Shown piece by piece: positions 10,139 through 18,307 of a stretch of 64,000 nucleotides of DNA (positions within the stretch are counted from its first letter, which is position 1; each line of letters starts with the position of its first letter). The position numbers were made by a program, and so were the translations under genes. The DNA lies in NCBI RefSeq assembly GCF_017352135.1, contig NZ_CP071456.1, positions 62,001 through 126,000 of the forward strand, read 5' to 3'. Source of the stretch: Rhizobium lentis (GTDB lineage: Bacteria; Pseudomonadota; Alphaproteobacteria; Rhizobiales; Rhizobiaceae). The notes beneath the pieces were generated by a model. That model was not told where the DNA came from, did not search any database, and saw nothing but the letters and a program-made list of their open reading frames with translations.

Positions 10139-10849
10139 ATGAACCCGATCAATTCCCGCTACGGCGCCGTGGCCGGCTCCCAGGCCGTCTTCGACGAGGG
10201 TCTGCGCCAGCATATGCTGCGCGTCTACAACTATATGGCTCTCGGCCTCGTCATAACAGGCCTCGTCGCCTTCATCGTCGGCTCGACCCCGGCCCTTTAC
10301 GTCCCCATCTTCAGCTCGCCGCTGAAGTGGGTGGTAATGCTGGCCCCGCTCGCCTTCGTCTTCTTCTTCTCCTTCCGCATCCAGACGATGTCGGCCAGCA
10401 CCGCGCAGATCACCTTCTGGGCCTTCTGCGCCGTAATGGGCCTGTCGCTCGCCTCCGTGTTCCTGGTCTTCACCGGGATGAGCATCGCGCGGACCTTCTT
10501 CATCACCGCCACGATGTTCGGCGCCACCAGCCTTTACGGTTATGTGACGAAGCGCGACCTGTCGCGCATGGGCTCTTTCCTGATGATGGGCCTGTTCGGC
10601 ATCATCATCGCCAGCATCGTCAACATCTTCCTGGGTTCGTCCGCGCTGCAGTTTGCAATCTCGGTGATCGGCATCGTCGTCTTCGTCGGCCTCACCGCCT
10701 ACGACACGCAGAACATCAAGGAACAGTATTCGGAAAACTACGATCAGGAATCGAACCAGAAGCTCGCCGTCTTCGGCGCACTCTCGCTCTACCTGAACTT
10801 CGTCAACATCTTCCAGCTGCTGCTCAACTTCACGGGCGAGCGGGAATAA
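10139..10849 (+). CDS. Bax inhibitor-1 (YccA/TMBIM) family membrane protein
   Basis: A 236-residue protein with about seven transmembrane helices and a short charged C-terminus. The N-terminus (VFDEGLRQHMLRVYNYMALG) and the late motif FVGLTAYDTQNIKE, with the conserved Asp of the pH/calcium-sensing pair, are characteristic of bacterial BI-1 proteins. GAGGAG precedes the ATG. Members are proton-linked calcium-leak channels or FtsH modulators in other bacteria; the role here is unknown. Its place directly after an ECF sigma/anti-sigma pair suggests that sigma factor controls it. Confidence 0.9.
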   Translation: MNPINSRYGAVAGSQAVFDEGLRQHMLRVYNYMALGLVITGLVAFIVGSTPALYVPIFSSPLKWVVMLAPLAFVFFFSFRIQTMSASTAQITFWAFCAVMGLSLASVFLVFTGMSIARTFFITATMFGATSLYGYVTKRDLSRMGSFLMMGLFGIIIASIVNIFLGSSALQFAISVIGIVVFVGLTAYDTQNIKEQYSENYDQESNQKLAVFGALSLYLNFVNIFQLLLNFTGERE

Positions 10850-10938
10850 AGACTGCGCTTCTGGGGGCAAAGGAAGCGCAAGAGCGCCTGGTCTGCAGTC
10901 TGTGACAGGATGGCGGATCGGGTGCTCACTGAAAGAAG

Positions 10939-10962
10939 ACGGCCGGGCAAACGCCCGGCCGT
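10939..10962. terminator. Bidirectional rho-independent terminator
   Basis: A perfect 10-bp stem (ACGGCCGGGC with GCCCGGCCGT) closes an AAAC loop. TTCCTTTC follows on the plus strand and, read on the minus strand, CTTCTTTC follows. It sits between the convergent BI-1 gene and the RHE_PE00001-family gene and probably ends both transcripts. Confidence 0.85.
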
Positions 10963-10968
10963 TTCCTT

Positions 10969-12159
10969 TCAGATGATGCCCCAGGCACGATAGCGGCCCC
11001 GGCCGGTGATTTCACGGATGCCCATCTCGTTGACGAGATTCAGCGCACCGCGCGGCGTGATGCTGAGATGGCGGGCGATCATCGCTGCCGAGACCATCGG
11101 CCGTGACAGGATGAAATCGGCGAGCTCCGGCAGGCTGCTGTTCGACCGGCGGCCCCGGAACCGCAGTTCCATCTGTGTGCGTGCCAGGGACAAGCGATCG
11201 ATTTCCTTGAGACCGGCGGTAGCACCCAGATGCATCGCCTCCAGAAAGGCCTGCAGGCGTGTCGCACGATCGCGCGCCCGGCGACGCTCGTGGCGCACCA
11301 GCTTCAGCCCGCCGTAAAAGGAAAAGAGATGCGAGGCGATCTTGCCGCGGGCACGCAGATAACTTGCGACCAGGAGACCGCCAAGCCAATGCTGCCGCCG
11401 CAACGGCTCGATCCTGTCCCACGCTTCGAAAAGGATAACGGCGCCAAGCACCGGCGGCAGGCCGTCGGCCAATGGCAGCACGCCTCGCCACTCCGCAAGC
11501 CGCTGTTCCTCGTCCCATTCCTCGTCACCCAGCAGGCCGAGGGGATCGTCGCTGCGTCGCGCCGGAGAAACGGCCGCCGCCTCGCTTGCCGGCACCTTGC
11601 CGGTATGAATGTCGATGAGCCTCTGCGAGCGGGCAAGCAGCGCATCGATCTCCGCCATCTCGGCAGCGAGCGGCCCGTTATCATCTTCGGCCTCTTCATC
11701 GCTCTCGATCGCAACCGCGTGACCGTTCACCTCCTGCGCTTTCCCCTCCCCTTCCCCCAGTGTGGCGGTCAGTGCGGCCAGCCCCGAAGCGCCGAGCGCC
11801 CAGGAGGGTTCGCCGGTCCAGATACGCCGGCGCGCCCGCAGCACGGAATGGGCAATCGTCAGTTCGTGGCTCGGAGCGCGACTGTCCATATGTGCATCGT
11901 GCAGAACAAGGTCCTCGACATGCACGAGTTCGCCGGCCACCCAGAGCGCGCCTGCGGCATCGAAGAAATGGCTGCGCTCGGCAAACCCCTCACCGATGGC
12001 CGACCGCAACACTCGCTCATCCAGCCGCGCCAACGCATCCTCCGCTGCCGCAATCGGAGGAAGCAGGGTTTGAAGTAACGGACCGTCAATATCGTAGCGC
12101 ATTGTTAAGCTTTGCGGTTTTTCACAAATGGAAGTGAAATAGAAGTTCTCTTCCGTCAT
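10969..12159 (-). CDS. RHE_PE00001-family protein (DUF1612-type with HTH)
   Basis: A protein of up to 396 residues, predicted to bind DNA. The N-terminal part (LLPPIAAAEDALARLDERVL) and the central LPPVLGAVILFEAWDRIEPL fit the rhizobial RHE_PE00001/DUF1612 family. The C-terminus (LPELADFILSRPMVSAAMIA, then LSITPRGALNLVNEMGI) reads as a helix-turn-helix. Such genes recur beside repABC in Rhizobium plasmids, and here it lies directly downstream of repC. ATG 12159 is the longest start; ATG 12102 (MRYDIDGPLLQ) is a reasonable alternative, and neither has a strong ribosome-binding site. Its function is not established. Confidence 0.75.
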   Translation of the reverse strand: MTEENFYFTSICEKPQSLTMRYDIDGPLLQTLLPPIAAAEDALARLDERVLRSAIGEGFAERSHFFDAAGALWVAGELVHVEDLVLHDAHMDSRAPSHELTIAHSVLRARRRIWTGEPSWALGASGLAALTATLGEGEGKAQEVNGHAVAIESDEEAEDDNGPLAAEMAEIDALLARSQRLIDIHTGKVPASEAAAVSPARRSDDPLGLLGDEEWDEEQRLAEWRGVLPLADGLPPVLGAVILFEAWDRIEPLRRQHWLGGLLVASYLRARGKIASHLFSFYGGLKLVRHERRRARDRATRLQAFLEAMHLGATAGLKEIDRLSLARTQMELRFRGRRSNSSLPELADFILSRPMVSAAMIARHLSITPRGALNLVNEMGIREITGRGRYRAWGII

Positions 12160-12325
12160 CTATGACATGGTTAATGACTTCTTTCAACGAAAACGGGAGG
12201 AGGAGCGCCCAGAAGCGCTCGCCTGCAGTACCCGCACGGTCTCGGCCGGTATGAAAGCTGGAACGCCTTGAAGCTCAGCATGTCCTTCTAACACCCACAG
12301 CTGGCGCGGAGCTTTTCGACGGCCT

Positions 12326-13540
12326 TCACCCGGTATTGCGGGCCATCGGACCATTTGCCCTCAGCAGCGCCATCAGCATCGGTCCGAGCGAGAACTCGCC
12401 GCGCTCCGCCCGTCGCGTCAGATCTCGAAGGTAGCCGCCGGCCGAATTGATATGCCCGCCTCTTTCCAGGATGCAGGCGATCACCGAGGCGGCATTTTCA
12501 GGTCCCATGACATCGCAGGCCTCCTGATAAGCGCTCGGGCTGACGCCAAGAGTGGATCGAACGATCACGGCGGCCGACATCAGGTCCCGCCAGCTGCTAA
12601 TTCCGCCGCCCGGTCCATAAGCGACGATTTCGGGGCAGGCCTGCAGCACCATGGCGAGGGGGAAAGATTTCGGCGGCTCCCGCCGTGGCTGCGGTTCCTC
12701 CGCCGGCTTTGCGCCCTGCTTCGTTTCGAAGCTTGGTTCAAGTTCAGAGATGAGGTGTGGGTTTGAATTATGTATGTGCCGACCGTTTTGGCTATCATTG
12801 GCGTCTGTTTTTCCTGTTTTCGTCTTCGTTTCCAGCGTCTTGACGACCAATGCGCGGAAGCCTTCGAGATCCTCCAGCAGGTTTTCCATCTCGGCGGCCG
12901 AGGGGCGGCGCGGCAGGCTTGCGATGACGAGATTGAAGTGCTTCTGCATCTCGGTCCATTCGCCGGCGATTTCCTCTACCAGCGCGATCTCGATCAGCTT
13001 GGCAATGTCGCGCCGGCAAAGCGTCAGCCGCTCCCTCAAACGCTTCCATTCAAGCCTGTCGGCAACCACCTGTGCCGCCTGTGCTTCGATCTCACCGGCG
13101 CGCGTCAGCAGCGGCGCCAGGCTGAAACCATAGGCCTCTCCAAGCCCGCCCTCGCCGTTGCGACGGGCGAACCGCTTTCCATTCGGGCTGTCCCGCCGGA
13201 TGATCAGACCGGCTTCCACCAGCATCGCCAGGTTCCGCCTGAGCGTCGTGCCGGCCATGCCGTGGGTGCGCAGCGACAGCTGTGCGTTTGAGGGAAAGAC
13301 AACGAAGCCGTTGACCTCGGCAATCTCATTCTTCGGATAAAAGGTCAGCAGCGCGTTGAGAACAGCCAAAGCACGATCAGACACGCCGATCCTATCCTTT
13401 GCTTCGCAGAGCGCGCGAAAGATCTTCCACTTGTCGACCGATGCGTCCGGATCGACCTTGCTGGCGCTTTCCTGGTTTGCCAGCATGCCAAGCGTCATCG
13501 ATCGCCGCCCAAAAGGCGTCGATACATATTGAGGCTCCAT
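12326..13540 (-). CDS. repC: Plasmid replication initiator RepC
   Basis: The essential initiator of repABC replicons (404 residues). The N-terminal DNA-binding half includes FGRRSMTLGMLANQE, DKWKIFRALCEAKDRIGVSD and the winged-helix SLRTHGMAGTTLRRNLAMLV; a variable linker follows, then a C-terminal domain. ATG 13540 is favoured over 13558 because AGGTGAGGGAC lies just before it. The part of the gene near 12760-12835 is conspicuously AT-rich compared with its surroundings; in this plasmid family the replication origin lies inside repC in such a stretch. repC is separated from repB by about 154 bp that carry the predicted antisense RNA. Confidence 0.93.
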   Translation of the reverse strand: MEPQYVSTPFGRRSMTLGMLANQESASKVDPDASVDKWKIFRALCEAKDRIGVSDRALAVLNALLTFYPKNEIAEVNGFVVFPSNAQLSLRTHGMAGTTLRRNLAMLVEAGLIIRRDSPNGKRFARRNGEGGLGEAYGFSLAPLLTRAGEIEAQAAQVVADRLEWKRLRERLTLCRRDIAKLIEIALVEEIAGEWTEMQKHFNLVIASLPRRPSAAEMENLLEDLEGFRALVVKTLETKTKTGKTDANDSQNGRHIHNSNPHLISELEPSFETKQGAKPAEEPQPRREPPKSFPLAMVLQACPEIVAYGPGGGISSWRDLMSAAVIVRSTLGVSPSAYQEACDVMGPENAASVIACILERGGHINSAGGYLRDLTRRAERGEFSLGPMLMALLRANGPMARNTG

Positions 13541-13599
13541 GTCCCTCACCTTTTTCAAGGCAAAAGAAATCTCACCATCCGAAAGGATGCCAAAGACGC

Positions 13600-13628
13600 T
13601 TGACAGTGATTCGAGGAAGTGCGATTCT
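13600..13628 (+). promoter_or_regulatory. Promoter of the repABC antisense RNA
   Basis: TTGACA (13600-13605), a 17-bp spacer and GATTCT (13623-13628) form a good sigma-70-like promoter. It points opposite to repABC and lies in the repB-repC gap, where ctRNA promoters are found in this plasmid family. Confidence 0.8.
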
Positions 13629-13634
13629 CAGATT

Positions 13635-13690
13635 GTCCAGATATGAGAAAGGCTTCCGCGGCGGCAACGTTCGGAGGCTTTTTTCTTTTG
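13635..13690 (+). ncRNA. Predicted countertranscribed RNA (incA/ctRNA) of repABC
   Basis: Starting about seven bases after the -10, a short RNA of roughly 55 nt would end in a rho-independent terminator. Its stem is AAAGGCTTCCG (13648-13658) paired with CGGAGGCTTTT (13672-13682), with two G-U pairs, followed by TTTTCTTTT. It is antisense to the repB-repC leader of the repABC mRNA. Known repABC ctRNAs have this position, size and terminator and act as incompatibility factors by blocking repC expression. Position and structure make the call strong; the exact ends are inferred. Confidence 0.85.
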
Positions 13691-13694
13691 CGGC

Positions 13695-14690
13695 CTACTC
13701 TCCTGCTTGCAACTTGCCGGCCCGATAGGCTTCGTAAAGCTCATCGAGACGGCGTGAAATGTAAGCGCCGAAATCCGGCGCATCGCCAGTTTTCAACGCG
13801 ATCGTGAAGGAATTGCCGGCGCTCTTGATTCGGCCGGCGATCTTGCCGCCGCTCTTCGGCTTCCAGTCATATTCGGTCGGTTCGGGCTTGGCCTCTTTCC
13901 TGGCAAGCTCGGCAATCAGAAGCTCGAAACGACGGTCGCTCTCTTCCGCCATAAAACCTTCTGAACCGATGAGCTTTGCAAGCCGCGCGGCCGTCATCCC
14001 GTTCCAATCCTGGGCGAGCGCCATCCACTTGCGACGCCCGATTCCGGGCGCGGCTCCCACCGACCTGATGATGTCGGCCGGAATGGCTTTGGCGACCGAG
14101 ATCAGCTTCGACAGTTCCGTCTTGTCGGTCGACAGCGCCTTCATGATGACGGGACGCTCGAACCCCTTGAGCTCGAGATTGAGGGCAAAGACAGCGCGCT
14201 CAATGTAGGAAAGGTTGCGACGGGCCGAATTCTCGATGCCTTGGGCGATGACGACGTCGGTATCATCGAGTTGACGAACAATCGCCTGCACCTTCCGCCC
14301 GAGCAGCTTGACGGCTTGAAGGCGGCGGTGGCCGTAGGCGATCTGGTAGCGGCTTTCATCGCTGGGATGGCGACGAACGAGAACTGGCACCTCTTGGCCG
14401 TTCTCGGCAATCGACTGCACCAGCTCGTCTTCCATATCGAGCGGCTGGTCGGCAAGGCGGTCACGCACGAAGGAGGAATCGATCAGATCGGGATCGAGCT
14501 CGACGATCCGCTCCCCGGAAAGCAAGGCCTCCTGCATCGCCCTGCTCTCTTCCTCCATCCGGCCAAGCGTCAGCGCCATGGTCCGGACCGGCCCGGCCGA
14601 ACCGCGCGATGACGGTTCATCGTAGTTGGCCGCGGCCAACTCCTGCGCCGTGTCGTCGAAAAGGCCTTTGAGACGATCGCGTCTGCTCAT
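13695..14690 (-). CDS. repB: Plasmid partitioning protein RepB (ParB family)
   Basis: A 331-residue centromere-binding partition protein. The ParB/Srx region carries VPVLVRRHPSDESRYQIAYG followed by HRRLQAVKLLGRKV, the conserved GHRR motif. A helix-turn-helix-like stretch follows (RPVIMKALSTDKTELSKLIS), and the family ending RRLDELYEAYRA is present. It overlaps repA by four bases (ATGA). RepB should bind the two parS palindromes nearby and interact with RepA. One parS lies inside its own 5' coding region. Confidence 0.94.
   Translation of the reverse strand: MSRRDRLKGLFDDTAQELAAANYDEPSSRGSAGPVRTMALTLGRMEEESRAMQEALLSGERIVELDPDLIDSSFVRDRLADQPLDMEDELVQSIAENGQEVPVLVRRHPSDESRYQIAYGHRRLQAVKLLGRKVQAIVRQLDDTDVVIAQGIENSARRNLSYIERAVFALNLELKGFERPVIMKALSTDKTELSKLISVAKAIPADIIRSVGAAPGIGRRKWMALAQDWNGMTAARLAKLIGSEGFMAEESDRRFELLIAELARKEAKPEPTEYDWKPKSGGKIAGRIKSAGNSFTIALKTGDAPDFGAYISRRLDELYEAYRAGKLQAGE
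14625..14640. other. parS centromere-like site inside repB
   Basis: GTTGGCCGCGGCCAAC is a perfect 16-bp palindrome and fits the repABC parS consensus GTTNNCNGCNGNNAAC. It lies within the first codons of repB. The same 16 bases recur at 16001-16016. Confidence 0.85.
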
Positions 14691-15892
14691 GTCCGCCCCC
14701 AGGCCTTGTGAATGCCGGCCAGCACCTCGCTGTTGGCGGCAGTGACCGATTCCAGCGCCCGGTCATAGGTCGAGCGGCGCACCTGCCCCTTCTCGATTTC
14801 ATAGAGCGTCTGTTTGGTCAGGCCGGCATCGGCGATCGCCGTCGATTTGAGAATGGTCGCCGTCAGCACGTCGTCGCCGAACAGGCTACGCAACAGCGCG
14901 ACGATCTGCGACTGCGGCGCGTCGAAGGGTTCGTGACGGGTGACGATATATTTGATGAAATCGTGCTGCAGATCACCGCCCGCCCTGCGCACGACCGAAA
15001 GCAGATCGGAAGTCATCAGCAGGAACTGCGACATCGAGGCAACGTCGACCATCTGCGGGTGAATGGTGATGAGCAGTGATGTCGCGGCGCAGACAGCGCC
15101 GAGCGTGAGATAACCGAGTTGCGGCGGGCAGTCGATCACCACGACGTCGTAATCCGCCTCGACCTCGGCAATGGCGACGCCGACGCGGCGGAAGAACAGC
15201 TCGCCCGCTCTCTGGCGATCATTGAGCGCGCGCGGCGTCTCATGTTCGAATTCCATCAGTTCGAGATTGCCCGGCACCAGATCGAGCCCGTCGAAATAGG
15301 TCTTGCGGACGATTTCCTTGAGCGGCTTGCGGGCGGCATCGTAGCGAATGGCGCCGTAAAGCGTATCGCCGTCGGCAAGATCGAATTCCGGCTGCACACC
15401 CAGCATGGAGGAAAGCGAGGCCTGCGGGTCGAGATCAATGGCAAGCACCCTGTACCCTTCCAGCGCCAGATACTGGGCCAGATAAAGCGTCGTCGTCGTT
15501 TTGGCCGAGCCGCCCTTGAAATTGGTAACGGCGACCGTCTGCAGCTTCTCGCCGGGCCGTCGCCAGGGAAGATAGGAAAGCGAATCCTTCGGCTTGAGCT
15601 TTGCCATGTAATGACGCAGCTCATTGATCTGACCGAGCGTATAGGAGCGCCGGCCATTCTGGGAAAGCTCCGGCTGAGGACCCTTGCCATCCAGCGACAG
15701 CTGACGAAGATACCCGTCGGACACGCCGATCATCTGGGCGGCTTCGCCGGAGGAGAATGTGCGCAGCGTCTTCTGCGCGAGCGGCGGAAACAGTTTGTCG
15801 CGAAGCAGTTTCAGCTGCCGCGAAAGCTGGTTCGCATGCCGCTCGATCCGTACATCTGTCGTCGATACGCTAATGTTGTCCAAAACACCCAA
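14687..15892 (-). CDS. repA: Plasmid partitioning ATPase RepA (ParA family)
   Basis: A 401-residue Walker-type ATPase that segregates the plasmid and represses the repABC operon. An N-terminal MerR/HTH-like part (SSGEAAQMIGVSDGYLRQLS) precedes the deviant Walker A KGGSAKTT (residues 126-133). LAIDLDPQASLSSMLG and DVVVIDCPPQLGYLTLGAV supply the other ATPase motifs. The start is uncertain: TTG 15892 has AAGGA directly next to it, while a second in-frame TTG at 15883 has that site nine bases away. No ATG is available near the N-terminus. A long inverted repeat lies just upstream. Confidence 0.93.
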   Translation of the reverse strand: MGVLDNISVSTTDVRIERHANQLSRQLKLLRDKLFPPLAQKTLRTFSSGEAAQMIGVSDGYLRQLSLDGKGPQPELSQNGRRSYTLGQINELRHYMAKLKPKDSLSYLPWRRPGEKLQTVAVTNFKGGSAKTTTTLYLAQYLALEGYRVLAIDLDPQASLSSMLGVQPEFDLADGDTLYGAIRYDAARKPLKEIVRKTYFDGLDLVPGNLELMEFEHETPRALNDRQRAGELFFRRVGVAIAEVEADYDVVVIDCPPQLGYLTLGAVCAATSLLITIHPQMVDVASMSQFLLMTSDLLSVVRRAGGDLQHDFIKYIVTRHEPFDAPQSQIVALLRSLFGDDVLTATILKSTAIADAGLTKQTLYEIEKGQVRRSTYDRALESVTAANSEVLAGIHKAWGRT

Positions 15893-15899
15893 TCCTTTT

Positions 15900-15940
15900 C
15901 GATGCGCTTTTCTGTCAACATAGCGTCAAAAAGCGTATCG
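15900..15940. promoter_or_regulatory. Inverted repeat upstream of repA (candidate RepA operator)
   Basis: CGATGCGCTTTT (15900-15911) and AAAAGCGTATCG (15929-15940) are inverted repeats that match at 11 of 12 positions around a 17-bp centre. A third CGATACGCT copy lies at 15863-15871 at the start of repA. RepA autorepression at dyads near the repA promoter is established for this plasmid family; which bases are bound here is inferred. I could not assign a clear -35/-10 pair. Confidence 0.6.
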
Positions 15941-16000
15941 AAAGTGACACGATTCGGGATTTGCAGCAACAATAGGGCCTTAGCGCCATCCACAGGCTTG

Positions 16001-16016
16001 GTTGGCCGCGGCCAAC
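16001..16016. other. parS centromere-like site upstream of repA
   Basis: A second perfect copy of GTTGGCCGCGGCCAAC, about 108 bp upstream of the repA start, in the gap between repA and the divergent cobF. Together with the copy in repB it flanks repA, a normal repABC arrangement. Confidence 0.88.
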
Positions 16017-16087
16017 TCCCCGCCACCGCCCTTGCGAAGAGCCGGTATTTTCGGCAAGACCGCCGGGACTCGTGAGGAATATCTGTT

Positions 16088-16852
16088 TTGAAGCACATCA
16101 ATATCATCGGCATCGGCACAGGCAATCCGGAACATCTCACCATCCAGGCGATCAATGCGATGAACGCCGCAGACGTGATTTTCCTGCCGCTCAAGGGCGC
16201 AGGCAAGGAAGACCTGGCCGAGCTCCGGCGCCATATCTGCGAACGATACATCACGCGCCCAGACATCAGGATTTGCGAATTCGATGTGCCGCAAAGGCAG
16301 ACGGCAGACAGAACCTATGCGCAAAGCGTCGACGTCTGGCATGGTGAGATCGCCCGCATCTACAGTGAGTTGATCCGCGATCTCCCGGAGGGCGGCAGCG
16401 GCGCATTTCTCGTCTGGGGGGACCCCAGCCTCTACGACAGCACGATCCGCATCATCGAACGCGTGCGGCAGCAAGGCAGCCTGGATTTCGACCACAGCGT
16501 CATTCCCGGCATCACCAGTATTCAGGCCCTGGCGGCCAGCCACAAGATTCCGGTGAACCTCGTCGGCAAGCCGGTCGAGATTACCACCGGGCGCAGGCTG
16601 GCGCGGAACGGGCTTCTCACCGACAGTACGGTCGTCATGCTCGATGGCGAACAGGCTTTTGCCAAGATCGACGATCCCGATGCTGAGATCTTCTGGGGCG
16701 CCTATCTCGGCACCGAAGATGAAATCGTCCGGTCAGGACGGCTCGGCGATATTGCGGATGAAATTCTGACCCTGAGGAGCGAGGCGCGAAAGCGGCATGG
16801 CTGGATCATGGACATCTATCTCCTGCGCAAGGGACGCGATTTCGAGGAATAG
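16088..16852 (+). CDS. cobF: Precorrin-6A synthase (deacetylating)
   Basis: An S-adenosylmethionine methyltransferase of aerobic B12 synthesis; it methylates C1 of precorrin-5 with loss of acetate. The 254-residue protein begins KHINIIGIGTGNPEHLTIQA, the glycine-rich cofactor loop of the tetrapyrrole methylase family, and has LVWGDPSLYDSTIRI and VIPGITSIQALAA as second and third family motifs. The start codon is TTG 16088, with TGAGGAAT placed 8-9 bases before it. CobF exists only in the oxygen-dependent pathway. It is the first gene of a cob run and is divergent from repA. Confidence 0.93.
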   Translation: MKHINIIGIGTGNPEHLTIQAINAMNAADVIFLPLKGAGKEDLAELRRHICERYITRPDIRICEFDVPQRQTADRTYAQSVDVWHGEIARIYSELIRDLPEGGSGAFLVWGDPSLYDSTIRIIERVRQQGSLDFDHSVIPGITSIQALAASHKIPVNLVGKPVEITTGRRLARNGLLTDSTVVMLDGEQAFAKIDDPDAEIFWGAYLGTEDEIVRSGRLGDIADEILTLRSEARKRHGWIMDIYLLRKGRDFEE

Positions 16853-16925
16853 CCGGCAGGAACCATTTCGATGACGCTTTGCCGCGCCGGCTGCGATCAT
16901 GTAAGAAATGGCCAGAGGATCGAGA

Positions 16926-18305
16926 ATGAGCATTGAGGCCGCAACGGCGATCGACAGCACAGGCGAGACGGACCGTCATGGCAGCCCGGCGGCAAGAATG
17001 CCGAGACGCGGCGCCTGCCCTGCCCTTGCCGCGCCCATGCAGACCGGCGACGGCCTGCTGGTGCGGCTGCGGCCGGCCGGCGGCGCGCTCAGCCTCGCGC
17101 AATTCGAAGCACTTGCTCGCGCGGCGGCCATGCATGGCAATGGCATTCTGGAAATTACCGCGCGCGGCAATCTGCAGATCCGCGGGTTGCGGGTCGAGAC
17201 CGCTGGGCCACTTGGCGGCGATATCGATGCCGCGGGCATCATCGTACTGGACGGGCCGGCGATCGAGATATCGCCGCTGCACGGGATCGATCCGGAAGAG
17301 ACAGCCGATCCGGCCGCACTGGAGCGGGCCTTGCGCAGCACGCATTCCGGCCTGCTCGCCTCGTCGCGGCTCGCGCCGAAACTGTCGATCGTCGTTGACG
17401 GCGGCGGCGCATTCGGCCTGTCGGCGTTGTCTGCCGATATCCGTATCGTGGCACAGGATCATGCGCATTGGTGTGTCGCGATCAATGGCGATGGCCGGAC
17501 CGCGACGCCGATCACGATCGGTCCTGCAGGCTTGGCGATATCGGCCGTTGGCGAAATTCTAAGCCTGCTCGTCGCCCTCGGGCAGGGCAGGCGGGCACGC
17601 GATATCGATCCGGCGCTTCTGCTGGCGCGTTTTCCCGGCATGGGCGGCATTCGGCCGGCTCCGGCGCTTGCCGGGAAGATGCCGCTTTGCGGCCTGCACA
17701 GGCTTGCCGACGGCACGTCAGTGCTCGGCGTCAGACCGCAATTCGGGCAGATGACGGCGTCCGACCTGACCACCCTCCTCGATTGCGCAAAGGTCCGCGG
17801 CGCCACAGCCGTCCGGCTTGCCCCTCGTGGTTTCTTCTTCCTCGGTCTTGGCGCAGAGACATGGCCGGCGATACAGGCTGTAGCCGCCGGACTTGGCTTC
17901 AGCGCGGCAGCGGGCGAAAACAGCGAGCATATCGCCGCCTGCGCCGGCGCCGGGGCCTGCGGCTCCGCCTTCTATGAGACAAAACCGCTGGCGCGCCGCA
18001 TCATGGCCGCAGCGCCCATCCTGCTCGACGGTTCGCTGACCCTGCATCTGTCCGGCTGCGCCAAGGGTTGCGCTCACGCCGGCCCGGCACTGACCCTGAC
18101 GGGCAGGGCAGGGGGTTACGACCTCATCCTCAACGGGCTTGCGGCAGACGCGCCGGATGAACGGATCGCTGGCGGTCGGATCGATTTCGCTATAGAGAGG
18201 CTCGCCCGCACCGTTGAAGACAACAAAGGCGCTGGCGAATCGGCCGCCGCCTGCCTTACACGGCTCGGGACAACCGGCGTTTCGAAGGCGCTGCGACAGG
18301 AATAG
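16926..18305 (+). CDS. cobG: Precorrin-3B synthase
   Basis: A mono-oxygenase-type enzyme that uses O2 to convert precorrin-3A to precorrin-3B, diagnostic of the aerobic B12 route. The 459-residue protein has the sulfite/nitrite reductase fold with its four [4Fe-4S] ligands visible as Cys339 and Cys345 (ACAGAGACG) and Cys378 and Cys382 (SGCAKGCAHAG). I chose ATG 16926 because AGAGGAT sits six bases before it; the ATG at 16908 has none. cobH starts two bases after the cobG stop. Confidence 0.93.
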   Translation: MSIEAATAIDSTGETDRHGSPAARMPRRGACPALAAPMQTGDGLLVRLRPAGGALSLAQFEALARAAAMHGNGILEITARGNLQIRGLRVETAGPLGGDIDAAGIIVLDGPAIEISPLHGIDPEETADPAALERALRSTHSGLLASSRLAPKLSIVVDGGGAFGLSALSADIRIVAQDHAHWCVAINGDGRTATPITIGPAGLAISAVGEILSLLVALGQGRRARDIDPALLLARFPGMGGIRPAPALAGKMPLCGLHRLADGTSVLGVRPQFGQMTASDLTTLLDCAKVRGATAVRLAPRGFFFLGLGAETWPAIQAVAAGLGFSAAAGENSEHIAACAGAGACGSAFYETKPLARRIMAAAPILLDGSLTLHLSGCAKGCAHAGPALTLTGRAGGYDLILNGLAADAPDERIAGGRIDFAIERLARTVEDNKGAGESAAACLTRLGTTGVSKALRQE

Positions 18306-18307
18306 GA

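Noticed and set aside
15893..16087. Cobalamin riboswitch upstream of cobF
   Set aside because: I looked for the B12-box and conserved stems; the region is filled by the repA dyad and a parS site, and no such elements are visible.
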